From Kribbella amoyensis (GTDB lineage Bacteria > Actinomycetota > Actinomycetes > Propionibacteriales > Kribbellaceae): DNA of 64,000 bases. Positions within the stretch are counted from its first letter, which is position 1. Each line of letters begins with the position of its first letter. Made by a program: the position numbers and the translations under genes. The stretch covers positions 806,001 through 870,000 of the forward strand of contig NZ_VIVK01000001.1 in the NCBI RefSeq assembly GCF_007828865.1, given 5' to 3'. Shown one piece after another: positions 35,392 to 45,587 of this stretch. The notes under the pieces are model-generated. The model ran no database searches. It had not been told where the DNA came from and saw nothing but the letters and a program-made list of their open reading frames with translations.

Positions 35392-36987
35392 ATGGAAGCG
35401 GATGTCCTGGTCATCGGCGGCGGGCTCGGCGGGGTCGCCGCCGCCCTCTCCGCCCTGCGGGCCGGCCGACGGGTGGTGATGACCGAGGAGTTCGACTGGA
35501 TCGGCGGCCAGCTGACCAGTCAGGCCGTCCCACCCGACGAGCACACCTGGGTCGAGCGGTTCGGCGTCACGGCGTCGTACCGCGAACTGCGGGACGGCAT
35601 CCGCGACTACTACCGGCGGTACTACCCGCTGACCGAGGCGTCCCGGGCGGCCGCCGAGCTCAACCCGGGCGCCGGATACGTGTCGAAGCTGTGCCACGAG
35701 CCGCGGGTCGCGCTCGCCGTACTCGAGGGCATGCTCGCGCCGTACCGGGCGTCGCGCCGGCTCCAGGTGCTGCAGCCGTACAAGCCGGTGTCGGCCTCGA
35801 CCGACGGCGACCGGGTCACCTCGGTGGTGGTGCGGCACCGTGACACCGGCGAGGACCTGACCCTGACCGCGCCGTACGTGCTGGACGCGACCGAGACCGG
35901 CGAGCTGCTGCCGCTGACCGGCACGGAGTACGTGACCGGGTTCGAGGCGCAGGGCACGACCGGGGAGCCGAGCGCACCGGCCGAGGCGCAGCCGCTGAAC
36001 ATGCAGGCGGTGTCGTACTGCTTCGCGGTGGACCACGTGGACGGCGACCAGGTCGGGGACAAACCGCCGAACTACTCGTTCTGGCGGAACTACCAGCCCG
36101 CGTTCTGGGGCGACCGGATGCTGTCCTGGAACGCGCCCGACCCGCGCACGCTGGCGACCTCGCGCCGGACCTTCACACCGAACCCGGACGACGACCCGCT
36201 GGCCGTGGTCGCGGACCAGCGCCGGACCGGTGGCGACACGAACCTGTGGACCTTCCGCCGGATCGCGGCCCGCCGGCACTTCCTGCCCGGGGCTTACGCG
36301 AGCGACATCTGCCTGGTGAACTGGCCGATGGTCGACTACCTGGAGGGTCCGGTGATCGACGTGCTGGACGCCGAGACGCACCTGCAGGGCGCGAAGGAGC
36401 TGTCCCAGGCGGTGTTCTACTGGCTGCAGACCGAGGCGCCCCGGCCCGACGGTGGGACCGGGTTCCCCGGGCTGCGGCTGCGCGCGGACGTGGTCGGCTC
36501 GGCCGACGGGCTCGCGCAGGCGCCGTACATCCGGGAGTCGCGCCGGATCGCGGCGGAGTACACGATCGTCGAGCAGGACCTGGCCGTCGCGGTCCGCGGC
36601 GACCGGGGCGCGGTCGAGTACGAGGACAGCGTCGGGGTCGGGATGTACCGGATCGACCTGCACCCGTCGACCGGCGGCGACAACTACATCGACGTGGCCA
36701 GCAGCCCGTTCCGGATCCCGCTCGGGGCGCTGATCCCGCAACGGGTGGACAACCTGCTGCCCGCGAGCAAGAACCTCGGCACCACCCACATCACCAACGG
36801 CTGTTACCGGCTGCACCCGGTCGAGTGGAACATCGGCGAAGCCGCCGGTCTGCTCGCCGCTTTCTGCCTGGACCGGGGCGTGAGCCCACGCGCGGTCCGC
36901 AACACCCCCGCGCTGCTCGGCGACTTCCAGGCCCGCCTGGTCGCCCAGGGCGTCGAACTGAGCTGGCCGGACGTCACCGGCTACTGA
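35392..36987 (+). CDS. FAD-dependent oxidoreductase (FAD_oxidored family)
   Basis: Flavoprotein of 531 residues with the N-terminal dinucleotide site VLVIGGGLGGVAAALSAL and acidic end of strand 2 (VMTEEFDWIGGQL). The GGQLT segment and C-terminal NLLPASKNLGTTHITNGCYRLHPVEWNIGEAAG are typical of the family that occurs in glycan-utilisation loci. No signal peptide, so cytoplasmic. It is translated right after the LacI gene (adjacent stop/start) and 14 bases before the binding-protein gene. It is likely to oxidise an imported sugar or sugar acid; the reaction is unproven. Confidence 0.87.
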   Translation: MEADVLVIGGGLGGVAAALSALRAGRRVVMTEEFDWIGGQLTSQAVPPDEHTWVERFGVTASYRELRDGIRDYYRRYYPLTEASRAAAELNPGAGYVSKLCHEPRVALAVLEGMLAPYRASRRLQVLQPYKPVSASTDGDRVTSVVVRHRDTGEDLTLTAPYVLDATETGELLPLTGTEYVTGFEAQGTTGEPSAPAEAQPLNMQAVSYCFAVDHVDGDQVGDKPPNYSFWRNYQPAFWGDRMLSWNAPDPRTLATSRRTFTPNPDDDPLAVVADQRRTGGDTNLWTFRRIAARRHFLPGAYASDICLVNWPMVDYLEGPVIDVLDAETHLQGAKELSQAVFYWLQTEAPRPDGGTGFPGLRLRADVVGSADGLAQAPYIRESRRIAAEYTIVEQDLAVAVRGDRGAVEYEDSVGVGMYRIDLHPSTGGDNYIDVASSPFRIPLGALIPQRVDNLLPASKNLGTTHITNGCYRLHPVEWNIGEAAGLLAAFCLDRGVSPRAVRNTPALLGDFQARLVAQGVELSWPDVTGY

Positions 36988-37001
36988 TGGAGGACTGACC
37001 G

Positions 37002-38263
37002 ATGAAACTCCCCAAGCTGAAGCTGTCCGGCCTGACCGCGGCCGGGGTGGCCGCGGCGCTGCTCGCCCTGGCCGGCTGCGGGGGCGGCTCCGGCGACGAA
37101 GCCGCTTCCGGACCGATCGACCTGCGGATGACGATCTGGAGCGCGAACGCCAAGCACACCGCGCTGTTCGACCAGATCGCCGCCGCGTACAAGAAGGACC
37201 ATCCCGAGATCGGCAAGATCACCTTCGAGTCGATCCCGTACGAGAACTACACCACCACGCTCACCACCCAGATCGGCGGCGGCAACGTGCCCGACCTGGC
37301 CTGGATCCTGGAGAGCACGGCACCGGACTTCGTCACCTCGGGCGCGCTGGCGCCGATCGACAAGGACGCCGATCTGTTGCCGACCACAACGACCAACTGG
37401 GAGCAGGACGGTCAGCTGTACGCGTACCCGTTCTCGACCTCACCGCTGGGCGTCTTCGTCAACACCGACCTGGTGACGGCGGCCGGACGACCGACGCCGG
37501 CCCAGCAGGTCGCGGCCGGGACCTGGACCTGGGACCAGGCGATCGCGACCGGCGCCGCGGTGCAGAAGAGCGGCAAGGGCGGCGTCGTGGTCGGCGACTT
37601 CGACTTCAAGGGCTGGGACGCGCTGAACTCGATCTGGGCCGGCTGGGGCGCGCGGCCGTGGAGCGAGGACGGCAGGACCTGCGGGTTCGACCAGCCCGAG
37701 ATGGTCGCCGCGATGACCGCGATCCACAAAATGGTGTTCACCGACAAGGCGATGCCGGGTCCGGGCGTGACCAAGGACTTCTTCGCCGGTGACGCCGCGA
37801 TGGTGCTGACCCAGATCAGCCGGGCGGCGCTGCTGGAGAAGGCGAAGTTCAAGTGGGACCTGGTCCCGCTGCCGAAGGGACCCGCCGGGGAGTACTCGGT
37901 CGTCGGGCAGGCCGGGATCGGGGTGCTCAAGCGCGGCAAGCATGTGGACGCGGCGAAGGAGTTCCTCGCCTACTTCACCAACCAGGAGAACTCCGCCAAG
38001 CTGGCCCAGTTCTTCCCGCCGCCGCGCAAGTCCCAGCTCACCACCGACGTGCTGGCCAAGGCGAACCCGTTGCTCAAGCCGGCCCAGCTGCAGAGCGTCG
38101 TGATCGACGGCATCGAGCGCGGTGACATCAAGACCAGCCACGTCGGGTACGCCGAGCTCCAGCAGACCGTGCGGGCCGAGCTCGACCCGCTGTGGAAGCC
38201 GGACGCCGACGTCAAGGCGGTCATGTCCGGCGTCTGCGCCAAGATCAACCCGTTGCTGGCGAA

Positions 38264-38267
<4 letters not shown>
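37002..38267 (+). CDS. extracellular sugar-binding lipoprotein of ABC importer (CUT1)
   Basis: Binding protein of 421 residues with a lipobox LLALAGC (Cys26). Mature motifs: IDLRMTIWSANAKH, IPYENYTTTLTTQIGGGNVPDLAWI, and the hydrophobic WTWDQAI. GGAGG precedes the ATG at proper spacing. The next permease gene overlaps its TGA by ATGA. It differs clearly from the binding protein of the other importer. No ATPase gene is present. Confidence 0.93.
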
Positions 38268-39194
<927 letters not shown>

Positions 39195-39205
<11 letters not shown>

Positions 39206-40025
39206 GTCGAAGCTGGTCGTCTATGCGGTCCTGCTGGTCTGCTGCGTGCCGTTCGTGTTCCCGACCTGGTGGATGGCGACCACGTCGCTGAAGCCGGTGA
39301 GCGAGATCTTCGCGTTCCCGCCATCGCTGTGGCCGAAGGATGCGACCCTGGACGCGTACCGGCAGGTGTTCGAGCTGCAGCCGTTCGGCCAGCAGTACCT
39401 GAACAGCCTGTACATCGCGGTCGTGGTGACGGCCGGGACGCTGGTGGTGTCCTCACTGGCCGGGTACGCCTTCGCCCGGATCCCGTTCCGCGGCGCCGGC
39501 GTGGTGTTCGTGGTCGTCCTGGCCGGCCTGCTGGTGCCGAACGAGGTGACGATCATCCCGCTGTACCGGATGTTCGACGGCCTCGGCCTGGTGAACACAC
39601 ACTGGCCGCTGATCCTCATCCCGGTCCTCGGCGCGCCCAGCGTGCTCGCGACGTTCATCATGCGGCAGTTCTTCATCACCCTGCCGCGCGAGCTGGAGGA
39701 GGCGGGCCGGGTGGACGGGCTGGGCCGGCTCGGGCTGTTCTGGCGGGTGGCGCTGCCGCTGGCGAAACCGGCGATCGGGGCGGTCTCGATCTTCACCTTC
39801 CTGCACAGCTGGAACCTGTTCCTCGAGCCGATCGTGTTCCTGTCCAGCAAGGACAAGTTCACCATCCCGCAGGCGCTGACCCAGTACGTCGACGCGTACG
39901 GCGGCGCGATGTGGAACGTCCAGCTCGCGGCCGCCACCCTGTCGGCCCTGCCGGTGCTGATCGTCTTCGTGCTCGCCCAGCGGCAGTTCGTCGAAGGCCT
40001 CGCCCAGACCGGCCTGAAGGGTTAG
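39195..40025 (+). CDS. carbohydrate ABC transporter permease (MalG type)
   Basis: Permease of 276 residues with six helices and EAA loop LPRELEEAGRVDGLGRLGLFWRVALP; the C-terminus AQRQFVEGLAQTGLKG is typical. Last gene of the LacI-led plus-strand operon; it ends 4 bases inside the end of the convergent coiled-coil gene, so no terminator fits between. Confidence 0.92.
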
Positions 40026-40858
40026 AGGTCGCGGCCCTGGGCGCGGCCGGTTCCCTGGGACCGGTCGCGCCGGACCTCCTCGGAGGTCGTGCCGGACGCG
40101 GCCTGGCCTGTCCTCGGGGTGGGGTTGGAGGCAGCGCGCACCGCGTTCGCCAGCTCGATGGCGTCGGCCGTCGACCGGTCCGCCTGGACGTGGGCGGCAG
40201 AGATCGTCCCGACACCGGCCTGAATCCCGGGAAGGGTCTGTCTGATGCTCGCGGCCCGCCCGGCCCGCGCTCCGGCCTGGCCTGGCCCCCAGTAGTTCAC
40301 TTCACCGACCTCGTAGACCAACGGCTGGATGCTGGTCCGTGCGGCGTCCAGCCGCTGGGTTGTTCTCTCGGCTCCCCGGCCGGCGACCTCGATCGCGGCT
40401 TCCAGCCCCGCCAGCCGCTCCCGTAGCCCGGCCGTCGGTTGCGCGGACCCGTCGCCGGGCAGCTTCTCGAGCTGGTCGAGGTACGTGGTGGCCTGGTCGA
40501 GAGCCGCCGCACCGGAGGTCAGTTCCTCGCGCAGCGTGTCGACCCCCCTTTGCGCGTCGGCCAACGCGCTGTGGATGATGCCTGCTTGGTACTGCGCATG
40601 GGAGTAGGTTTGCCGATCCATCTGCGGGGGCGACGCCTCGGAGCCGGCGGCCGACCGATCGGTTTCCGCGGCCGTCGGCAGTGCCGGCAGTTCGACCAGT
40701 GCTTTCTCGGCCTCCCACAGCCGCCCGTCGCTCTCCTCGGCAGCCGCCACGGCGCGGCCCAACCGGGTCCGCACCGAGGCCACCGCGTTCAGGGTCTTCT
40801 CGGCCAGGTCGGTGGCCCGCTCACCGGGCTGCGCGGTGGTCTGCTCCTGGGGGCTCAT
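40022..40858 (-). CDS. coiled-coil protein of a duplicated two-gene module (copy 1)
   Basis: Acidic, Ala/Glu/Gln-rich protein of 278 residues, almost all helical, with long coiled-coil stretches (ERATDLAEKTLNAVASV; LREELTSGAAALDQATTYLDQLEKL) and an unstructured polar C-terminus. No membrane or signal segment. It starts at ATG 40858, overlapping the stop of a very small gene (ATGA). A similar protein lies 4.8 kb away, also preceded by an overlapping very small gene; both start with ERA-DL and carry LA--AQAA-NPTP-like segments near the C-terminus (here LANAVRAASNPTP). No family is recognised. A structural or scaffold role near the STAS/SpoIIE operon is only a guess. Confidence 0.7.
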   Translation of the reverse strand: MSPQEQTTAQPGERATDLAEKTLNAVASVRTRLGRAVAAAEESDGRLWEAEKALVELPALPTAAETDRSAAGSEASPPQMDRQTYSHAQYQAGIIHSALADAQRGVDTLREELTSGAAALDQATTYLDQLEKLPGDGSAQPTAGLRERLAGLEAAIEVAGRGAERTTQRLDAARTSIQPLVYEVGEVNYWGPGQAGARAGRAASIRQTLPGIQAGVGTISAAHVQADRSTADAIELANAVRAASNPTPRTGQAASGTTSEEVRRDRSQGTGRAQGRDL

Positions 40859-41004
40859 CGGCCGGCCTCCGTCGGGTCGGCGGTGATCGCCTGATCGTCG
40901 GCGGCCAGGGCCGCACGGAGGCCGTCGGCCACGGTGCGGATCTCCTCGCGCGCGGCGCGGAGTTCGGGGTCCGGGGCGGCCTCGTCCAACGGCGGATTCT
41001 GCAC
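40855..41004 (-). CDS. very small protein of the duplicated two-gene module (copy 1)
   Basis: A 49-residue protein starting at GTG 41004, 10 bases after AGAGG, and ending in an ATGA overlap with the coiled-coil gene. It is acidic and helical: LRAAREEIRTVADGLRAALAADDQAI. The very small protein in the second module has the same plan, LRAARNHLGEVEAILRRALAEDDRLAG, and also ends in an EAG tail. The conserved size, sequence pattern, overlap and neighbour make it a real gene. It could be a partner or antagonist of the coiled-coil protein; function unknown. Confidence 0.65.
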   Translation of the reverse strand: MQNPPLDEAAPDPELRAAREEIRTVADGLRAALAADDQAITADPTEAGR

Positions 41005-41327
41005 GGATTGGGTTCCTCTCCAGCGATCGACGTCTGCGCGAGGCTAGGTCACCGATGCGGCTGGTTCGTGCCCTTTGCGTGAACATCTCCGGAGAGTTTC
41101 GTGAAAGGGCCCGCCCGGCACCGAGCGTGACGATTCGGTCCCCATCCGTGCACAGCGGGATATCGGCGGGGCGTCGGCGGTTGCTCCGGACAGCGGGCGG
41201 GTGATACTCCTGGCTGCGAACGATGGTTCTGCCAGCAGCCATCTGCCTCCGCGCTCACAGGCGGCGGCGCCCGCGGCAGCCTGCCCAGCTTCTCCAGGCG
41301 GCCGACAACTGAAGGAGCCCCCAGATC
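41005..41327. promoter_or_regulatory. 323-bp divergent intergenic region upstream of the STAS operon
   Basis: No convincing coding sequence. It holds the start region of the minus-strand two-gene module and of the plus-strand STAS operon. TTGCTC (41181) and GATACT (41203) with a 16-base spacer form a possible plus-strand promoter; a SigB-like reading (GTTG, 15 bases, GGGTGA) overlaps it, which would suit a stress-type operon. Both are weak calls. Confidence 0.35.
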
Positions 41328-41693
41328 GTGGCTGACGAAGGCACAGATCTGTCCGTTCACATCGACCGTCCTGGCCCGTACGCGCTGGTCCGCCTCGCCG
41401 GAGACGTCGACATCGAATCCAGCGGTGAGCTGACCGAGACGTTGAAGGCGGTGCTCGCCACCCTCGGGACCGCGCCGCTCGTCATCGACCTGGCCGAGGT
41501 GGAGTTCATGGACTCCAGCGGCCTCGGGGTCCTGGTCGGCGCGCACAAGGAAGCCGAAGCCCAGGGCGGCTCGCTGGAGCTGGTGAACCCGCATCCCCGG
41601 GTCACGAAGATCCTGCGGATCACCAAGCTGCACAAGGTCCTGACCGTCCGCGAGTCCCTGGCCGACGCGACGGCGGCCAACAGTGACGTCTGA
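41328..41693 (+). CDS. STAS-domain anti-sigma factor antagonist
   Basis: STAS protein of 121 residues of the SpoIIAA/RsbV type. The phosphorylatable site is clear: VEFMDSSGLGVLVGA, with Ser in the DSSG motif. It binds and sequesters an anti-sigma kinase when unphosphorylated and is reactivated by a PP2C phosphatase. The SpoIIE gene overlaps its end by 11 bases, giving the expected partner. No RsbW-type kinase gene is adjacent, so the third member of the switch is encoded elsewhere. GTG start with GGAG upstream. Confidence 0.93.
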   Translation: MADEGTDLSVHIDRPGPYALVRLAGDVDIESSGELTETLKAVLATLGTAPLVIDLAEVEFMDSSGLGVLVGAHKEAEAQGGSLELVNPHPRVTKILRITKLHKVLTVRESLADATAANSDV

Positions 41694-43161
41694 GCTGTCG
41701 TCCGAGACCACACCGGACCTGCCCAGGACCGAACGTCCCCGCAGCGAACGCTCCCGCAGCGAAACCGCTGTTGCCGAGCGAGCTCGAGCCGAAGCAACCT
41801 TGGGCACAGAGGTCGCCTCGGGTACCGAGGTCGCCTCGGGTGCCGCGGCTGCCTTGGGTGAGGCGGCGCGGGTCGAGGGTGCGCTGGCCGAGGCGGGGTC
41901 GGCCATGACGGCTCCGGCGCGGGTGCGGCCGGAGCTGGTCGACGAGATCGCCCAGACCGTCGCCGGGTCGCTGAACCTGCGCCGGATGGTCCTGCAACTG
42001 CTCACCGCGGTCCGGCCGGAGCTCGCCGACTGGGCGATCGTCGTCCTGGCCGATCTGCGCGGCGGCGCCATCCGGGTGTACGGCGGCGACGACGTCGGGA
42101 CGAAGACTCGGGTCACCCGGCGCGCGCTCAGCGGTACAGGCCTGGAACGCATCCTGCGCAGCGGCCGGAGCGAGCTGCTGCACGTCGCACTGGAGCTGGC
42201 CGACGACGAGAGTCTCAGCACCCTGATCCCCGACGGCGAGCTCCGCCGGCAGGCCGCGTCGCTGCGGCCCGTCGACGTCCTCGGTCTCGGGCTCACCGCC
42301 CGCGGTACCACGCTCGGCGCACTCATCGTCGTCCGCGGCCAGGGCAGGGGGTACGACGAGACCGACGTCGCCACCGCCGAGCAGCTGGCGAGCCGGGCCG
42401 CGCTCGCGCTGGATTCGGCCCGGCTCTACGAGGAACGCAGCCAGGTCGCGCGGGCCCTGCAGTCCAGCCTGGTCCCGCCGCCGCTGCCCGTCGTCCCCGG
42501 GATCGACTTCGCTTCCCGGTACCGCGCCGCGGCGGAGCATCTCGACATCGGCGGGGACTTCTTCGACGTGTACGGCGCCGGGGACGACTGGCTGGTCGCC
42601 CTCGGCGACGTCGCCGGCAAGGGCGTGCACGCGGCGGTTCTCACCGGCCGCGCGCGGCAGAGCATCCGGACCGCGGCGTACTTCGAGCGCCGGCCCGGAC
42701 CGTTGCTCTCAGCCCTCAACGCGGTGGTCTACGAGGATCGGTCCGACCGCTTCATCACCGTCGTCTGTGCCCGGGTCCGGATCGTGCCGGCCGGGCTGGA
42801 GGTCGACGTCGCGGTCGCCGGGCACTCGGCACCGCTGGTCCTCCGTGCCGGTGGGTCGATCGAGCAGGTCGACGTCGAGGGCACCGTCGCCGGAGTCCTG
42901 GCCGAGGTCGAGTACGAGTCCACCACGGTGCTGCTGCGGCCGGGCGAGACGATGCTGATGTTCACCGACGGCGTCGAGGAGGCCCGCGGTGCGCGCGGCT
43001 TCTACGGGCTGGAGCGCGTGATCGAGCTACTGACCGAGTACGCGGGCGCCGGCTCCGAGGCGATCGTGTCCGCGCTGGAGCAGGACGTGGTCGAGCACCT
43101 GGACGGACGGCCGCACGACGACATCGCGCTGCTGGCGATCACCTGCCCGGGTGAAGCGTGA
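41683..43161 (+). CDS. GAF-SpoIIE PP2C-type serine phosphatase
   Basis: Phosphatase of 492 residues. Residues 1-75 are Ala/Glu/Arg/Ser-rich with a short tandem repeat (GTEVASGTEVASGA). A GAF-like sensor domain spans about 85-250 (NLRRMVLQLLTAVRPELADW; GLTARGTTLGALIV). The SpoIIE/PP2C domain spans about 260-490 with metal-binding motifs DIGGDFFDV, LGDVAGKGVHAA, FTDGVEEAR and HDDIALLAI. All expected Asp residues are present, so it should be active and dephosphorylate a STAS protein. It overlaps the STAS gene before and the B12-binding gene after it (GTGA), so all three are translated together. The GAF ligand is unknown. Confidence 0.93.
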   Translation: MTSELSSETTPDLPRTERPRSERSRSETAVAERARAEATLGTEVASGTEVASGAAAALGEAARVEGALAEAGSAMTAPARVRPELVDEIAQTVAGSLNLRRMVLQLLTAVRPELADWAIVVLADLRGGAIRVYGGDDVGTKTRVTRRALSGTGLERILRSGRSELLHVALELADDESLSTLIPDGELRRQAASLRPVDVLGLGLTARGTTLGALIVVRGQGRGYDETDVATAEQLASRAALALDSARLYEERSQVARALQSSLVPPPLPVVPGIDFASRYRAAAEHLDIGGDFFDVYGAGDDWLVALGDVAGKGVHAAVLTGRARQSIRTAAYFERRPGPLLSALNAVVYEDRSDRFITVVCARVRIVPAGLEVDVAVAGHSAPLVLRAGGSIEQVDVEGTVAGVLAEVEYESTTVLLRPGETMLMFTDGVEEARGARGFYGLERVIELLTEYAGAGSEAIVSALEQDVVEHLDGRPHDDIALLAITCPGEA

Positions 43162-44180
43162 CCGGGGGTACGCCGGTCGTCGCGGCGTCCGGTGACGCCG
43201 GGGTCCGGCTGGGCGAGTTGCGCGCGGAGTTCGAGGGCGCGCTGGCGGCGACCGACACGGTCGCGGCCGTCGCGTTGATGGAGCGGGCGTTGGCCGACCA
43301 GGTGGATCCGGTCCGGCTGCTGGTCGACGTGATCGCGCCCGCGCAACGGCAGGTCGGCGTCCGCTGGCAGCAGGGTGAGTGGTCGGTCGCGGAGGAGCAC
43401 GCCGCCACCGCGATCGCCGTCGCCGCTACCGAAGCCGTTGCCCGCGTGGTTCGCGCGACCCCGGTCACGCACGGACGCGTCGTCGTCGCCTGCGCGGAGC
43501 GGGAGTGGCACGCGCTGCCCGCGATGATCGTGGACTGCGCGCTCCGGGCGAACGGCTGGAACACCACGTTGCTCGGTGCCTCGACGTCACCGGTCCGGCT
43601 CAGCCAGTACCTGCAGGACCTCGGTCCCGACGCGCTCGCGGTGAGCTGCTCGATGCTCGGCGCCCTGCCGACCACGCGTCGCTTCGTCGAGGCGGCCACC
43701 TCCGCGGGTATCCCGGCGGTGGTCGGTGGGGCCGCGTTCGGGCCGGATCCGGACCGCGCACTGGCCCTCGGCGCGACCGCCTGGGCCCCCGACGCGGAGT
43801 CCGCGGTACGGGCCATCGGCAACCTTCCCGCGGTCGTCCCGGCCGTCGAACCGCTCCCCGCCGAACCCGCCGCCGAGCAGGCCGCGCTCGAACTGGACCA
43901 CCGCGCCCTGGTCGCCGAGATCGGTACTCAGTGGCGGGCGGATCCCGAGCTCGACATCCGTGACGACGCGGTGCAGCAGACCCTGCACTCGGTGTGGGCA
44001 GCCCTGCTGACCGGGGACACCCGGCCGGTGCCGGAGACCGCCGAGTGGATCAGGATCCTGCTCACCGCCCGGGCCGCCGATCCCACCCTGGCCGCGGACC
44101 TGGGTGCCGCGACGGCCGCGGTACTGCGGGACTATCCGTTGGCGCACCGATTGGTCAGTACTACCTGGCCGACCAGCTGA
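43158..44180 (+). CDS. B12-binding protein with CarH-type W-x9-EH motif
   Basis: Protein of 340 residues. Residues about 15-95 form a four-helix B12-cap bundle with Trp70-x9-Glu80-His81 (WQQGEWSVAEEH), the signature of CarH/LitR adenosylcobalamin photoreceptors. Residues about 100-220 are the Rossmann-like B12-binding domain: Glu116-x-His118 (EREWHALP) in the D-x-H-x-x-G place, SCSML for the S-x-L, and VVGGAAFG for the GG. Thus His118 could be the lower axial ligand. The C-terminal 100 residues are helical with no named domain. Unlike CarH there is no HTH. It is translated with the GAF-SpoIIE phosphatase, so light or cobalamin may feed into partner switching; this is inference. Confidence 0.85.
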   Translation: MTGGTPVVAASGDAGVRLGELRAEFEGALAATDTVAAVALMERALADQVDPVRLLVDVIAPAQRQVGVRWQQGEWSVAEEHAATAIAVAATEAVARVVRATPVTHGRVVVACAEREWHALPAMIVDCALRANGWNTTLLGASTSPVRLSQYLQDLGPDALAVSCSMLGALPTTRRFVEAATSAGIPAVVGGAAFGPDPDRALALGATAWAPDAESAVRAIGNLPAVVPAVEPLPAEPAAEQAALELDHRALVAEIGTQWRADPELDIRDDAVQQTLHSVWAALLTGDTRPVPETAEWIRILLTARAADPTLAADLGAATAAVLRDYPLAHRLVSTTWPTS

Positions 44181-44235
44181 GCGACTGTCCGCGGTCCGTG
44201 GCAGAGTTGAAGGTCCACGGAGAGACAGGAGCAGG

Positions 44236-44760
44236 GTGAGCTTTCACGCGGCGGTTTTCATCGCGGTCAGCCTGGACGGGTTCATCGCCCGCGAGGACGG
44301 GTCCATCGACTGGCTGACCGAGCGCGGCGAGCAGGCCGGCGACACGGGGTACGACGAGTTCGTCGCGACCGTCGACACGATGGTGATGGGGCGCGCCACG
44401 TACGAGAAGGTGCTGACGTTCGGCACCTGGCCGTACGAGGGCAAGCAGGTCGAGGTCCTGAGTACGACGTTGCCGGCCGACGTGGACGAGCGGATCATCG
44501 TCCACCGCACCCTCGACGGGCTGGTCGAGACGTTGAACGACCGTGGCGCGCAGCGGATCTACGTGGACGGCGGCCGGCTGATCCAGACGTTCCTGCGGGC
44601 CGGTCTGCTGAACGAACTGACCATCACCACGGCACCGGTACTGCTCGGCCGCGGCCTGCCGCTCTTCGGCGACCTGGACGGCGAGATCGAGCTCAACCAC
44701 AACGCCACCCGCACCCTGAAGGCCGGCTTCGTCCAGTCGGACTACACGGTCCGACGCTGA
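44236..44760 (+). CDS. dihydrofolate reductase-like (RibD C-terminal domain) protein
   Basis: RibD_C/DHFR-like protein of 174 residues (AAVFIAVSLDGFIAREDGSIDWL; TMVMGRATYEKVL; IYVDGGRLIQTFLRAGL). GTG 44236 is chosen because AGGAG is just upstream; the longer open frame is inside the B12 gene. These NADPH-binding proteins are common in actinobacteria; folate reduction is not proven. It follows the STAS-SpoIIE-B12 operon by 55 bases and may be part of it. Confidence 0.87.
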   Translation: MSFHAAVFIAVSLDGFIAREDGSIDWLTERGEQAGDTGYDEFVATVDTMVMGRATYEKVLTFGTWPYEGKQVEVLSTTLPADVDERIIVHRTLDGLVETLNDRGAQRIYVDGGRLIQTFLRAGLLNELTITTAPVLLGRGLPLFGDLDGEIELNHNATRTLKAGFVQSDYTVRR

Positions 44761-44768
44761 CTCGACCG

Positions 44769-44796
44769 ACCGGCCGGCCGGTACTGGCCGGCCGGT
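44769..44796. terminator. bidirectional hairpin terminator
   Basis: ACCGGCCGGCC and GGCCGGCCGGT pair perfectly (11 pairs) around a 6-base loop between the convergent DHFR-like and coiled-coil genes. Confidence 0.7.
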
Positions 44797-44798
44797 GG

Positions 44799-45587
44799 TC
44801 AGCGTTCGAGGGAGTTGTCCTGCGACTCGCCGGACAGCCGACTGGCCAGCTTGTCGGCGGATCCGGGCTCGACCTGCTGATCGACCGGCGTCGGGTTCAT
44901 CGCGGCCTGGGCCGTGCGCGCCAGGTCCTCACCGCGGGCGGCCGCGGCCGAGAACTGCGAGGTCGAGTCCTCCAGCCGTTCGGCCATGTCCCCGAGCGTT
45001 CTCCGGCCCGCCTGGGCCTGCTCGGACACATCGCGATGGGTGTCGGTGATCAGGGCCTCGGCGGCACCCCGGCTGGCCTGCGTGACAGGAGCGCGGAGCG
45101 TTTCGAGCTCGGACTGCGCCCGGACCAGCCGGCTGTCCACCTCGGTCAGCTGGTCCTGTGCCGCCACGACCGCTCCTTGGAGCCCGCCTAGCCGCTGGTA
45201 CAGCTCGTTGACCTCGTCGGTCTGCCCTTGCGGGAGCTGGCCGAGCTCCTCGAGCGCGTCGCGGCCTTCCCGTACCGCCAGACCGGCCCTGTTCAGGTAG
45301 TCGCCGATCTCCTCGACCTGGGTCCGGGCGCCCTGCAGGCGCTTGTTGATGTCGTCACCGACCTCCGACGCATACCGCAGGAAAGTCTCAGGCTCGACCT
45401 CGACGATCTCGCGCACCTTGGCCGCGTGCCCGGTGAGTTCGTCGATGTCGTTCTCGCTCCGGATCAGCAGCTTGCCCAGCTCGGCGGAGTCCTCCGCCGC
45501 GATCCCGACCATCGACCGCGCCCGGATCAGCGCCGTCGCGGCGTGATCCGTCAGATCGACCGCCCGCTCCTCGGGCGTCATCGTCAT
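44799..45587 (-). CDS. coiled-coil protein of a duplicated two-gene module (copy 2)
   Basis: Helical, acidic protein of 262 residues with no membrane or signal segment. Coiled-coil stretches include ERAVDLTDHAATALIRARS, LGGLQGAVVAAQDQLTEVDSRL and an MCP-like run (GRRTLGDMAERLEDSTSQFSA), then LARTAQAAMNPTP near the end, matching the NPTP segment of copy 1. Its ATG overlaps the stop of a 68-residue gene (ATGA), the same layout as copy 1. The two modules bracket the STAS/SpoIIE/B12 operon on the opposite strand. Function unknown; it is reminiscent of cytoplasmic signalling or scaffold proteins. Confidence 0.72.
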   Translation of the reverse strand: MTMTPEERAVDLTDHAATALIRARSMVGIAAEDSAELGKLLIRSENDIDELTGHAAKVREIVEVEPETFLRYASEVGDDINKRLQGARTQVEEIGDYLNRAGLAVREGRDALEELGQLPQGQTDEVNELYQRLGGLQGAVVAAQDQLTEVDSRLVRAQSELETLRAPVTQASRGAAEALITDTHRDVSEQAQAGRRTLGDMAERLEDSTSQFSAAAARGEDLARTAQAAMNPTPVDQQVEPGSADKLASRLSGESQDNSLER

